Shown here piece after piece: positions 31,539 to 41,699 of a DNA stretch of 47,664 bases. This DNA comes from Myxococcales bacterium. GTDB lineage: Bacteria; Myxococcota_A; UBA9160; SMWR01. Each line of letters starts with the position of its first letter. The first letter of the stretch is position 1. The notes below the pieces were generated by a model. That model was not told the origin of the DNA. It worked only from the letters and a program-made list of their open reading frames with translations, and searched no databases. Both the position numbers and the translations under genes were made by a program. The DNA lies in assembly GCA_029881215.1 (NCBI GenBank), contig JAOUNA010000005.1, positions 1-47,664 on the forward strand, read 5' to 3'.

Positions 31539-33764
31539 ATGAGCGAAGCAGGCACGGCCGATCTCGTGCTCGTCGGGGGCGGGCACGCCCACGTGCAGGT
31601 GCTGCGCCGCGTGGCGATGGCGCCGCTCCCCGGTGTGCGGCTCTGCGTGGTGCTCGACCGTCCCGTCGCTGTGTACTCCGGCATGGTGCCCGGCTGCCTC
31701 GCCGGCGACTACGCGGCCCACGAGCTCGAGATCGACGTGCTGCCCCTGGCGCGCCGCGCGGGCGCGCGCGTGCTGCTCGCTGCCGCCACGGGCATCGACG
31801 TGAAGCGCCGGCGCATCGCGCTCGAGGGTCGGCCCCCGGTCGTGTACGACGTGGCGAGCTTCGACGTGGGCTCGGGCGTGCGCGGCCTCGATCTGCCCGG
31901 CGTGCGCGAGCACGCCCTCGCCACGCGGCCCATTGGCCACTTCGTCGCGCACATCGAGGAGCGCCTGCGGGAGGCGGCGCGCGATCCCGGCGCGCCGCCG
32001 CTGCGCATCGCCGTGGTCGGTGCAGGCGCCGCCGGGCTCGAGCTGGCGTGCGCGCTGCGCGCGCGGCTGCGCACGGCCCAGCGCGCGGCACAGATCCATC
32101 TGGTGAGCGACAGCGCGCGCGTGCTCGAGGATCAGCCGCCGCGCATCTCGCGCCGGGCTGCGCGCGCGGTCGCGCTGCGCGGCGTCGAGCTTCACCTGGG
32201 TATGCGCGTCGCGCACGTCGAGGCGGGCGTCGTGTTCTTCGAGGATGGCGGCCGTCTGGCCTGCGACGAGATCGTCTGGGCGACCGGCGCGGCGCCTCAC
32301 GCCTGGCTGGCCGCCTCGGCGCTTCCGGTGGACGCGCGCGGCTTCGTGCGCATCGAATCGACGCTCCAGGTCGTCGGGCATCCCGACCTCTTCGCCGCCG
32401 GGGACTGCGCTTCGTACGCGGATCACGCCTGGGTGCGCAAGGCGGGCGTGTACGCGGTGCGTCAGGGTCCGCTGCTCGACGCCAATCTGCGCGCGCGCCT
32501 GCGCGGCGAGGGATTGCGCGCGCAGCGTCCACAGCGCGACTTCCTGACGCTGCTCAATCTGGGTGGGGGCGAGGCGCTGGCTGCCAAGTGGGGGCTCGCC
32601 GCTCAGGGGCGCGCCGTGTGGCGCGTCAAGGACTGGATCGACCGGCGCTTCGTGCGGCGCTTCCAGGTGCTCGCCGCGGACGCGGCGCCCGCGGCCGGCT
32701 TCCCGCGCCCGCGGCGCATGAAGCGGGAGGCGATGACGTGCGGGGGCTGCGCCGCGAAGCTCGCGGCGCCGGCCCTGTCCCGCGCGCTCGATCGCCTGCC
32801 TCCCGCGCCCGCGGATCCGTCGGTGTGCCTCGGATTGGCCCGACCCGACGATGCCGCTGCGCTGACGCTTCCGCGGGGCGACGTGCTGCTGGCGAGCCTC
32901 GACGCGTTTCGCGCCTTCTGCGACGACGCCTGGCTCGTGGGTCGCGTGGCGGCGGTGAACGCAATCTCCGACGTCTTCGCGACCGGCGGTCGGCCGCGTC
33001 ACGCGCTCGCCCTCGTCACCTTGCCCGAAACCGATCTGGCGCGCGCGGAGGAGACGCTCTACCAGGTGCTGTCGGGGGTGCGCGAATCCCTCGATCCTCT
33101 GCGCGTGTCGCTGGTCGGTGGCCACACCACCCGGGGCGATGCGCTGCTCGTGGGTCTGGCCGTCACCGGCACGCTGGAACCGGGGCAGTCGCTCTTGTCT
33201 CTCGACGGGCTGCGGCCCGGACAGCATCTCCTGCTCAGCAAGGCGCTCGGCACGGGCGTGGTGCTGGCGGCGGATCGGCAGGGACTGGCGCGCGGGGTCT
33301 GGCTGCAGGGTGCGTTCGCGTCGATGCTGCGCCCCAACGACGCCGCGCTGCGCGTGGCGCGGAGCTTCGACGCGGCGGCCTGCACCGACGTGACCGGCTT
33401 TGGTCTGCTGGGCCATCTGTGTGAGATGCTGCGCGCGAGCCGCGCCTCGGCCCGGCTGCGGCTCGACGCGCTGCCGGCGCTCGACGGCGCGCTCGCGCTG
33501 CTGGCGCGCGGCGTGCGCAGCAGCGCCCACGCGCAGAACGCGCTGGCGCTGTCCGTGCTCGCCGGCGGGGCGCCGGGCGAGCCGCGCGCCGCCGCGGAGC
33601 TGCTCTGCGACCCCCAGACGTCCGGGGGGCTTCTGTTCGGGGTCGCGGCGGAGCGCTCCGCACAGGCGCTCGACGCCCTGCGCGCCGCCGGAGAGAGCGG
33701 GGCGGCGGCCATCGGGGAGGTGCTCCCGGTGCGCCGCGACGGCGCTCTCGTCGAGCTCGTCTGA
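31539..33764 (+). CDS. selD: FAD-dependent oxidoreductase fused to selenophosphate synthase
   Basis: A 741-residue two-domain protein. Residues ~1-390 form a two-dinucleotide-binding (NDH-2-like) flavoprotein: LVLVGGGHAHVQVLRR at the N-terminus, NAD motif IAVVGAGAAGLELA, WATGAAPHAWL and LFAAGDCASY. Residues ~399-741 are SelD: MTCGGCAAKL (the catalytic Cys and Lys of the GxxCxxK loop), RPDDAAAL for ATP/Mg, LVGGHTTRGDALLVG and TDVTGFGLLGHL. SelD makes selenophosphate from selenide and ATP. Fusions with this flavoprotein are known in cyanobacteria and scattered other bacteria; the oxidoreductase may supply or protect reduced selenium, which is inference. No selA, selB or selU lies nearby. Confidence 0.92.
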   Translation: MSEAGTADLVLVGGGHAHVQVLRRVAMAPLPGVRLCVVLDRPVAVYSGMVPGCLAGDYAAHELEIDVLPLARRAGARVLLAAATGIDVKRRRIALEGRPPVVYDVASFDVGSGVRGLDLPGVREHALATRPIGHFVAHIEERLREAARDPGAPPLRIAVVGAGAAGLELACALRARLRTAQRAAQIHLVSDSARVLEDQPPRISRRAARAVALRGVELHLGMRVAHVEAGVVFFEDGGRLACDEIVWATGAAPHAWLAASALPVDARGFVRIESTLQVVGHPDLFAAGDCASYADHAWVRKAGVYAVRQGPLLDANLRARLRGEGLRAQRPQRDFLTLLNLGGGEALAAKWGLAAQGRAVWRVKDWIDRRFVRRFQVLAADAAPAAGFPRPRRMKREAMTCGGCAAKLAAPALSRALDRLPPAPADPSVCLGLARPDDAAALTLPRGDVLLASLDAFRAFCDDAWLVGRVAAVNAISDVFATGGRPRHALALVTLPETDLARAEETLYQVLSGVRESLDPLRVSLVGGHTTRGDALLVGLAVTGTLEPGQSLLSLDGLRPGQHLLLSKALGTGVVLAADRQGLARGVWLQGAFASMLRPNDAALRVARSFDAAACTDVTGFGLLGHLCEMLRASRASARLRLDALPALDGALALLARGVRSSAHAQNALALSVLAGGAPGEPRAAAELLCDPQTSGGLLFGVAAERSAQALDALRAAGESGAAAIGEVLPVRRDGALVELV

Positions 33765-33776
33765 GACCGGCCTCGC

Positions 33777-33805
33777 TTGACAAGCTCAGCCGCGGCGATT
33801 ACCCC
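33777..33805 (+). promoter_or_regulatory. Possible promoter upstream of the inositol-phosphate synthase gene
   Basis: A perfect TTGACA -35 with a poor TACCCC -10 at 17 bp. It would give a leader of ~180 bases before the GTG at 33993. The 228-bp gap otherwise has no gene; an in-frame 72-codon extension here is low-complexity and not supported. Confidence 0.3.
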
Positions 33806-33992
33806 CACCGCATCGGGCGGGTCGGCCCGGCGGCGGGCTCGCAGCGCAGACACGGGGGGTGCGCACGGGAGCGGGCTCGGGCAGCGGACTCGGACCGGCG
33901 GTCGGAACCCCCGACGGCCTGCGGAATCACGAGATGCAGCGCGGATGCGGCGGGCAGTCAGGGAAAATCGCGGCAGCGGTCGGGTGGATGCG

Positions 33993-35096
33993 GTGAGCCA
34001 GGTCAAGATCGCAATCGTGGGCGTCGGAAACTGTGCGAGCTCTCTCGTGCAGGGCCTCTCCTACTACCGAGACGCGCAGCCGGATACGGCCATCGGGCTG
34101 ATGCACTGGGAGATCGGGGGCGTTCGGCCCCACGATGTGGAGGTGGTCGCGGCCTTCGACGTAGACCTGCGCAAGGTCGGCAAGGACGTGGCCGAGGCCA
34201 TCTTCGAGAAGCCGAACTGCACGCAGGTCTTCTATGCCGGCGTTCCCAAGACGGGCGTGCGCGTGCGCATGGGACGCGTCCTCGACGGCGTCTCCGAGCA
34301 CCTGCAGGACTACCCCGAAGACCGACGTTTCATCGTGTCGGATCAGGCGGAAGCTTCGCACGACCAGGTGGTCGCCGCGCTGCGCGACGCGGGCGCCGAG
34401 GTGCTCGTCAACTACCTCCCCGTCGGCTCCGAACAGGCGACGCGCTTCTACGCCGAGTGCGCGCTCGAGGCCGGCGTCGCCCTGGTCAACTGCATTCCCG
34501 TCTTCATCGCCAGCGATCCGGAGTTTGCGGCCCGCTTCGAGGCGCGCGGCCTGCCGATCATCGGGGACGACATCAAGGCCCAGCTCGGTGCGACGATCAC
34601 CCACCGCACGCTCACCGATCTCTTCCGCCGGCGCGGCGTGCGGCTCGAGCGCACCTACCAGCTCAACACCGGCGGCAACACCGACTTCCTCAACATGCTG
34701 AACCAGAGCCGCCTGGCCTCGAAGAAGATCTCGAAGACGGAGGCCGTGCAGGCGGTGGCGGCGCAGCGCATCGCGGAGGAGAACATCCACGTCGGACCCA
34801 GCGACTACGTCGCCTGGCAGAACGACAACAAGGTCTGCTTCCTGCGCATGGAGGGCAAGCTCTTCGGAGACGTGCCCATGCACCTCGAGCTGCGCCTCTC
34901 GGTCGAGGATTCGCCCAACTCGGCGGCCGTCTCGATCGATGCCATCCGCTGCGCCAAGCTCGCGCTGGATCGCGGGCTCGCCGGCGCGCTGGAGGTGCCG
35001 TCCGCCTGTCTCATGAAGCATCCGCCGCGCCAGCTCACCGACGACGAGGCGCACCGCAGGATGGAGCAGTTCATTCGCGGCGACGTCGCGCGCTGA
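33993..35096 (+). CDS. ino1: Inositol-3-phosphate synthase, prokaryotic type
   Basis: NAD enzyme converting glucose-6-phosphate to inositol-3-phosphate, for inositol lipids or compatible solutes. The 367-residue size matches the short actinobacterial/archaeal class. Motifs: VGVGNCASSLVQGL (Rossmann), VNYLPVGSEQATRFYAECAL, GDDIKAQLGATITHR, LNTGGNTDFLNM and SRLASKKISKT with the catalytic lysines, then SPNSAAVSIDAIRCAK. GTG at 33993 begins the conserved Rossmann strand with GGGTGGA upstream; the longer ORF start is rejected. It is 127 bp upstream of glnS. Confidence 0.93.
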   Translation: MSQVKIAIVGVGNCASSLVQGLSYYRDAQPDTAIGLMHWEIGGVRPHDVEVVAAFDVDLRKVGKDVAEAIFEKPNCTQVFYAGVPKTGVRVRMGRVLDGVSEHLQDYPEDRRFIVSDQAEASHDQVVAALRDAGAEVLVNYLPVGSEQATRFYAECALEAGVALVNCIPVFIASDPEFAARFEARGLPIIGDDIKAQLGATITHRTLTDLFRRRGVRLERTYQLNTGGNTDFLNMLNQSRLASKKISKTEAVQAVAAQRIAEENIHVGPSDYVAWQNDNKVCFLRMEGKLFGDVPMHLELRLSVEDSPNSAAVSIDAIRCAKLALDRGLAGALEVPSACLMKHPPRQLTDDEAHRRMEQFIRGDVAR

Positions 35097-35223
35097 GTCG
35101 CGCGAGCGAATCGGCGGGGCGCCCAAGGGTCCGGCGCGCGTGCGGATCCGAGTGCGCGCAGCGCGCCTCCCGGCGGGCGCGCCGCTGCTCTAGACTTCCG
35201 CGTCGCTCACGCAGGAGGAGAAG

Positions 35224-36960
<1,737 letters not shown>

Positions 36961-36962
36961 GC

Positions 36963-37002
36963 GGCGCCGGCTGCCGCGGGTCGCGTGGGCTGCGCCGGCG
37001 CC
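36963..37002. terminator. Convergent hairpin between glnS and the ExbD-like gene
   Basis: GGCGCCGGC (36963-36971) pairs perfectly with GCCGGCGCC (36994-37002) across a 22-base loop, filling the 45-bp gap between two convergent stop codons. It could serve both strands. There is no U-tract. Confidence 0.5.
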
Positions 37003-37005
37003 CGC

Positions 37006-38043
37006 TCAGTCGATCAGCGCACCGGGCGCATCCGCGATGAAGTCGGAGCGGATCGGCTGGTCGCGATCGAGGGCGACCCAGCCGGACGCGAAGCCCGCTT
37101 CGTTCGCCTGCTCGCGGGCGCTCAGGTAGACCTCGAAGCTGTCGTCCCAGACGTAGTACTGGAAGTACGTCCGGTGCGGGTGCAGCAGCGAGAGGTCGCG
37201 CCGGTAGAGGGACTCGCGCTGCACGATTTCCTCGAGCGTCTCGCCGTGCGTCACGTCCCGCCATTCCAGCTGTCCGTAGAACTGGTCGGGGCCCAGGTTG
37301 AGCACGTGCCAGCGCAGCGCGCGCGTGCCGAGATCGTTGCGCTGGAAGTGGCTCACCACGCGGTTGCGGTCGAGGGCGAGCGGCACCGGGCGCTCCAGGC
37401 TCCAGCGCCCCGCCGACGCGTCGAGCAGGCCACGATTCAGCGCGGCGAAGAGCTCGTCCGTGCGCACGCGGAAGATGCGCCCGTAGCGCGCGAAGTAGAC
37501 GATGCGCGTGGCGCCTGGCGGCGGCGGGCGCGGATCCGGCAGGCGCGCTTCGTGACGCGCGGCCCGCGCCCCGCTGTCCGCCAGCTGCGCGTCGAGCGCG
37601 CCGATGCGGGTGCGCAGTGCGGCGATCTCGTCCTCGAGCGCCCGCGCCCGGCGCCGCGTCTCCGCGGTGCGCTCGTGGAAGCTGGCCGGATCTGCGGCCG
37701 CGGCCGCCTCGATGCGGGCGCGGCTCTCGGAGATCTCGGCGTGCAGCAGCGCCAGCGCGTCGCGCCGCGCGCGGTGCGCGTCGGTCAGCTCGCCGCGGCG
37801 GGGCAGCAGCGGTGCGAGCGCGGCGCTGATGCGATCCGCCTCGGCGCGGGTCAGCTCGAGCGCCTCGCGCGTCAGCTCGGGGCGCGCCGCCATCTCCGCG
37901 CGCAGCCGCTTCATCGCGTCGCCAACGCTGATCTGGGTCACCGCCAGGAGCACCACGAGGATGCCGGTCACGTTGGCCATGGTGTCGAGCAGTGAATCGA
38001 GATTCTGGACGTCGGCGCGGTGTCGGGTGCGGCGGGTGGCCAC
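37006..38043 (-). CDS. ExbD/TolR-like coiled-coil protein keeping the membrane aspartate (third gene of trio)
   Basis: A 345-residue protein with one N-terminal membrane helix (QNLDSLLDTMANVTGILVVLL, ~13-38). The Asp in LLDTMANV aligns with the proton-carrying aspartate of ExbD (FIDVM) and TolR. A ~120-residue coiled coil follows, then a ~150-residue globular domain that starts IVYFARYGRIFRVRTDEL and ends in a WALDRDQPIRSDF segment; it does not resemble the OmpA-like peptidoglycan domain of MotB/ZorB. The GTG start is 4 bp after the previous stop. With the two genes upstream it forms a putative ion-driven membrane complex. The role is unknown. Confidence 0.75.
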   Translation of the reverse strand: MATRRTRHRADVQNLDSLLDTMANVTGILVVLLAVTQISVGDAMKRLRAEMAARPELTREALELTRAEADRISAALAPLLPRRGELTDAHRARRDALALLHAEISESRARIEAAAAADPASFHERTAETRRRARALEDEIAALRTRIGALDAQLADSGARAARHEARLPDPRPPPPGATRIVYFARYGRIFRVRTDELFAALNRGLLDASAGRWSLERPVPLALDRNRVVSHFQRNDLGTRALRWHVLNLGPDQFYGQLEWRDVTHGETLEEIVQRESLYRRDLSLLHPHRTYFQYYVWDDSFEVYLSAREQANEAGFASGWVALDRDQPIRSDFIADAPGALID

Positions 38044-38047
38044 GCGC

Positions 38048-38833
38048 TCAGCCTCCCGCGCCGCGCAGCAGCGAGAAATCGAGCGCCCCGTCCCCCGGCA
38101 GGGGGATCTCTCCGTAGCGCTGGCGCAGCACGCCCGCCTGGATCGCCGCCTGCCGGCAGGTCGCTACCCCGCCCGGCCGGATCATGAAGACGACGGTGGC
38201 CCCCTCGGCGTTCTGCACGCTGCGCAGGAAGCGGCGGTACTCCGCACTCGTGGCGATGCGGTGCATCGGCACCTCGGTGCGCTGCCGCGCGCGGCCTTCG
38301 TAGAGCACCAGCGCGTCGCTGCGGCACTCGGCGAAGTGCGGGTCGAGGCCGTAGCCGCTGCCGGAGGGCTGGATCAGGATCGGCGCCGCGGCGCGCGCCT
38401 GCCGGCGACGCTCGAGTGCGTCGCGCCGCTCACGCGCGCTGGCCTCGAGGGCGTCGCGCGTGTCCGCGAGGGCCTCCAGTCGGTCCTGCTCGCGCGCGAG
38501 TGCCTCGCGCAGCGGCGCGCTGCTCTCGAGCCGCGCGCGGGCCTGCTCCGCCGCGCCCGCCAGCCGCACCTGCTCCTGGCGCGCCGCACCGATCTGCGCG
38601 TCGAGGGCGTCGATCTCCTCGGCCAGCGCCGTCAGCTCCGCGAGCTGGCGGCGGCCCGCGGCGAGGTCGCGCTCCATGCGCTCGAACTGCTCGAGATCGA
38701 TGGCGCCGCGCGCGACCTGCCCGATCGCCGTCGCGGCGATCATCAGGGTGAGCGCGCCGATCACGCAGGCCAGCACGCTCAGGAAGGGAAAGAGCGAGAC
38801 GGCGGGGTGGCTGCGCTTGCGCGGGCGCGCCAC
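38048..38833 (-). CDS. ExbD-like coiled-coil protein lacking the membrane aspartate (second gene of trio)
   Basis: A 261-residue protein: basic N-terminus, one helix (AVSLFPFLSVLACVIGALTL, ~11-35), coiled coil ~45-135, and a C-terminal domain (FAECRSDALVLYEG, VVFMIRPGGVATCRQA, RYGEIPLPGDGALDF). The helix has the ExbD layout (FPFLSVL against FIDVML), but the aspartate position is serine, so it probably cannot carry protons itself. Similar FPFLSVLxC proteins occur beside MotA/ExbB-like genes in planctomycete-type genomes, from memory of the family and not searched. It starts (GTG) 3 bp after the ExbB-like gene. Partnered with the 37006 protein it could form an asymmetric heterodimer. Confidence 0.75.
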   Translation of the reverse strand: MARPRKRSHPAVSLFPFLSVLACVIGALTLMIAATAIGQVARGAIDLEQFERMERDLAAGRRQLAELTALAEEIDALDAQIGAARQEQVRLAGAAEQARARLESSAPLREALAREQDRLEALADTRDALEASARERRDALERRRQARAAAPILIQPSGSGYGLDPHFAECRSDALVLYEGRARQRTEVPMHRIATSAEYRRFLRSVQNAEGATVVFMIRPGGVATCRQAAIQAGVLRQRYGEIPLPGDGALDFSLLRGAGG

Positions 38834-38836
38834 GGA

Positions 38837-40687
38837 TCAGCGCCTGCGCAGGAATCGCCACAGCGCGGCGCGTGAGGGCGCGGGCGCGCCCGCGGTCTCA
38901 CGCGCGCTGTGTTCGAGCTGGGCGAGCTGTCCGCGCCACGGCGCCGTGAGCTCGCGGGCGACGGCCTCGAGTCGATCGGCCAGCGCCGGCGGCAGCGCGT
39001 CGAGGGAGTCCGAGAACCGCTGCTGCGCCGCGCGCGCCTCGCCGCGCAGCGCGTTCAACGTGCGCGCGAGATCTTCGGACGCGCTGCGCAGCGCCGCGAC
39101 CTGGGCTTCCTGCAGCGCGGCCGCCTGGCGCAGGCCCGTCTCGCGTCCGCGCTCGAGCGCGTCGAGCTGCTCGGCCCCCTCCAGGAGTCGCGCCGCGGTG
39201 CTCTGCTCGACGCGTCCGAGCTGCGCGTCGATGTGCTCGAGCGTGGTCGCAAGGCGTCCGGCGGAGTCGCGCAGCTGGTGCGCCTGCTCTTCCTGCGCGG
39301 CCACGAGCTCGCGCTGCAGCGCGTGCGCGTCGCGCGCGATCTCGGCGAGCCGCGTGGCGAATCCGGCCAGCTGCTGGCCGCTCTCCTCGCGCAGCTCCGC
39401 CGCCTCGCCGCGAATCCGCGCCAGCGTGTGCGCGAGCTGATCGCCGGCCGCGGTCAGGGTCTGGGCCTGACTGCGGTGCGCCTCCGTCGCGGCCTGCTGT
39501 TCTTCCTGCACGCGCCGGTGCAGTCGCTCGATGCCGGCGAGCTGATCGTCGAGGCGGTGCGCGCCTTCTGCCTGGATGCGCCGCGCCTCCGCCGCCATGC
39601 CCTCGAGCGAGCTGCGGAAGTCGCGCAGCAACCCGCGCTGCGTCTCGGCGAGCTCGTCGCTCGCCTCGCGCTGCCGCTCCATCGCCCAGTGTGCGAGCCG
39701 ATCCATCTGCTGGTCCTGACGCAGGCGCAGCTGCTCGTCGATCTTCTCCCATCCCGAGACGACGTGGGCCGTGAGCGTCTCGCCGATCTGACCGAGGCGG
39801 TCGAGCCAGCCGCGCAGCTCGCTGTGGTGGGCCGCCATCTCGCGCGCGATGGCGTGCTCGATCGCGCCTTCCTCCGGGTGGATGCCGCGCCGCGCGTCGT
39901 CGAGGCGCCGCACCAGGCGCTGGTCGCAGTACTCCTCGACGGCCGCCAGGAAGTCTTCTTCGGCCTTCTGCAGCCAGCTGGCCGGAAACATGATCAGGAT
40001 GCTCATCACCAGCGCGAGCAGCGTGGTGTCGAAGGCGACCGCGAGCCCCGTGGTCACGCTGCCGATCGAGTTCTTCATCACCTCGAGATCGACCGCCGCG
40101 CCGACGGACGCCGAGAAGCCGCCGACCGCGGCGCCGATGCCGATCACCGTGCCGATGAAGCCGAGGATCGGCACCGCCCAGATGAACACACGCACCATGG
40201 TGTAGCTCGACTCGACCGCGTCGGCGTCGATCTGGGCCTGACTCGAGAGCTGATCCACCACCTCGCGGGCGTCGCGGCGCGCCTCGAAGTGGTGCAGCGC
40301 GCGGCGGATGCGCTCGACCAGCGCGTTGCCGCGCGCGGAGGCGGGCAGCTCGTCGAGCTGGGCGGCGAAGGCGGCGGCGTTGTCCGGCGTGATGCGCGCG
40401 CCGATGCGCTCGGGCAGCAGGTCGAGCTCGAGCGCTTCCCGCTGGCGCGCGATGCGTCGATACTTCAGCAGCAACATCACCGCCGCCCAGAAGGACAGGT
40501 ACGAGACGACGTAGGGCACCCAGCCGCGGGCGCCGAAGAGCTCGCCCAGGTAGGTGCCGGAGAGCGGGAACACGACGGCCGCGTAGAAGACGAGCGTCGC
40601 CACCAGCGCCGCCGCGCCCGTTACGGACAGTCGCAGGTCTGTGCGGCCGCTGGCGCGCCGCCCGTCTCGTGCTGCTCGGTTTGACAT
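38837..40687 (-). CDS. MotA/TolQ/ExbB-like channel protein with a long coiled-coil tail (first gene of trio)
   Basis: A 616-residue protein. Four membrane helices: ~20-42, ~56-75, then WAVPILGFIGTVIGIGAAVGG and the segment around TGLAVAFDTTLLALVMSIL, the last two carrying the conserved MotA/ExbB pore motifs. After TM4 a ~370-residue cytoplasmic tail is almost entirely coiled coil, rich in Ala, Glu, Arg and Leu, ending in WRFLRRR. ExbB and TolQ lack such a tail; ZorA of the Zorya defence system has one, but zorC/zorD/zorE-like genes are absent here. The ATG has AAGGAAGG five bases upstream; the longer ORF in the track is rejected. Probable proton- or sodium-driven stator; load unknown. Confidence 0.82.
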   Translation of the reverse strand: MSNRAARDGRRASGRTDLRLSVTGAAALVATLVFYAAVVFPLSGTYLGELFGARGWVPYVVSYLSFWAAVMLLLKYRRIARQREALELDLLPERIGARITPDNAAAFAAQLDELPASARGNALVERIRRALHHFEARRDAREVVDQLSSQAQIDADAVESSYTMVRVFIWAVPILGFIGTVIGIGAAVGGFSASVGAAVDLEVMKNSIGSVTTGLAVAFDTTLLALVMSILIMFPASWLQKAEEDFLAAVEEYCDQRLVRRLDDARRGIHPEEGAIEHAIAREMAAHHSELRGWLDRLGQIGETLTAHVVSGWEKIDEQLRLRQDQQMDRLAHWAMERQREASDELAETQRGLLRDFRSSLEGMAAEARRIQAEGAHRLDDQLAGIERLHRRVQEEQQAATEAHRSQAQTLTAAGDQLAHTLARIRGEAAELREESGQQLAGFATRLAEIARDAHALQRELVAAQEEQAHQLRDSAGRLATTLEHIDAQLGRVEQSTAARLLEGAEQLDALERGRETGLRQAAALQEAQVAALRSASEDLARTLNALRGEARAAQQRFSDSLDALPPALADRLEAVARELTAPWRGQLAQLEHSARETAGAPAPSRAALWRFLRRR

Positions 40688-40826
40688 CCCGACCTTCCTT
40701 CGCGCGCAGTATCCCACAGCTTGCCGGAGGCGCCTCGGGCCGGTCCGCAACGGGAAAAAACCCATGACACCCCGGCGACTTGCGGCCGTGCGGGGCGTCC
40801 CGAGCCGGAGCGTGCGGGGGCGCGCA

Positions 40827-40854
40827 TTGCGCGAATCGGATGCGGCTCTACGCT
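40827..40854 (+). promoter_or_regulatory. Predicted promoter of the ankyrin gene (leaderless)
   Basis: TTGCGC and TACGCT, 16 bp apart, with the -10 ending 7 bases before the ATG, which puts the start site at the A of ATG or the base before it. No ribosome binding site precedes the ATG. The 174-bp divergent gap also contains GGGAAAAAACCC (40748-40759). Confidence 0.5.
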
Positions 40855-40861
40855 CGCGGCC

Positions 40862-41599
40862 ATGCTGCACTGCCGCGCGCTGCCGCTCTTCGCGCTGCTG
40901 CTCGTCGGGCTCGGGGCGCCGGCGGGGGGCGCGTGGGCGGAGACCGCGCTGCACGAGGCGGCCCGCGCCAACGATCTCGCGCGGATCGAAGCGCTCGCGG
41001 CGCGGCGCGGACCCGATCCGAACGACGTGAATCACAGGACGCCCCTGCACGTCGCGGCCGCTGCGGGAAATCTCGAGGCGGTGGCGCTGCTGCTCGATCT
41101 GGGCGCCGATCTCTCCGCCGTGGATGCGCTCGGCTGGACGCCGCTGCACTACGCCGCGCGCGAGGGACGCGTCGAGGTCGTGCGCCTGCTGATCGAGCGC
41201 GGGGCAGACGTGGACGAGCGCAGCCGCCAGCGTCAGTCGGCGCTGCAGCTCGCCGCGCGCTGGGGCCACGCGGAGGTCGTGGCGCTGCTGATCGAGGCCG
41301 GCGCGTCGCCGAACACGCGCCGCCGCCGCGATGCGAGCGCCCTGCATCTCGCGGTGATGAGTCGCAACGCCGAGACGGTGAAGCGGCTCCTGGCCGCGGG
41401 CGCACGCCCGAGCGCGCGGGGCGGCCGCGGCGTCACGCCGCTTCACCTCGCTGCCTACCAAGGGGATGCGAAGATCGTCGCGCTGCTGCTCGCGGCGGGT
41501 GCGGAGGTCGGCGCGCGCAATCAGGACGGCCGCACCGCCGCACAGGTTGCCGAGCGCAGCGGACATCCGGGGCTGCTGCGCGCCGACGCGGTCGATTAG
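40862..41599 (+). CDS. Secreted ankyrin-repeat protein
   Basis: A 245-residue protein with a signal peptide (LPLFALLLVGLGAPAGGAWA) and about six ankyrin repeats (for example TPLHVAAAAGNLEAVALLLD, TPLHYAAREGRVEVVRLLIE, SALHLAVMSRNAETVKRLLA). Ankyrin repeats bind partner proteins; secretion makes this a periplasmic or extracellular binding module, as seen next to catalases or toxins in other bacteria, though no such partner is here. It is divergent from the ExbB-like operon and 100 bp upstream of the RuBisCO-like gene. The ATG at 40862 is chosen since the signal peptide starts there. Confidence 0.85.
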   Translation: MLHCRALPLFALLLVGLGAPAGGAWAETALHEAARANDLARIEALAARRGPDPNDVNHRTPLHVAAAAGNLEAVALLLDLGADLSAVDALGWTPLHYAAREGRVEVVRLLIERGADVDERSRQRQSALQLAARWGHAEVVALLIEAGASPNTRRRRDASALHLAVMSRNAETVKRLLAAGARPSARGGRGVTPLHLAAYQGDAKIVALLLAAGAEVGARNQDGRTAAQVAERSGHPGLLRADAVD

Positions 41600-41699
41600 C
41601 CGCGCGCTCGGGCGCGACTCCATACTGTTGCGGTCGAGGGCCGCCCCGGCGGGGAGGCGTCGCGTCGCGCTCTCGGGTCGCCCCGAGTCGAGGAGGTCG

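Noticed and set aside
29424-33530. 1368-aa minus-strand ORF opposite hpnB and the SelD fusion
   Set aside because: It overlaps well-supported genes on the other strand and has no recognizable domain, with low-complexity composition.
33777-33992. 72-codon N-terminal extension of the inositol-phosphate synthase
   Set aside because: Low-complexity sequence upstream of a complete Rossmann start; the GTG at 33993 has a plausible ribosome binding site.
37006-40687. Zorya defence system
   Set aside because: ZorA-like tail is present, but the partner proteins lack an OmpA-like domain and no ZorC, ZorD or ZorE-type gene is adjacent; nuclease or helicase genes are absent.
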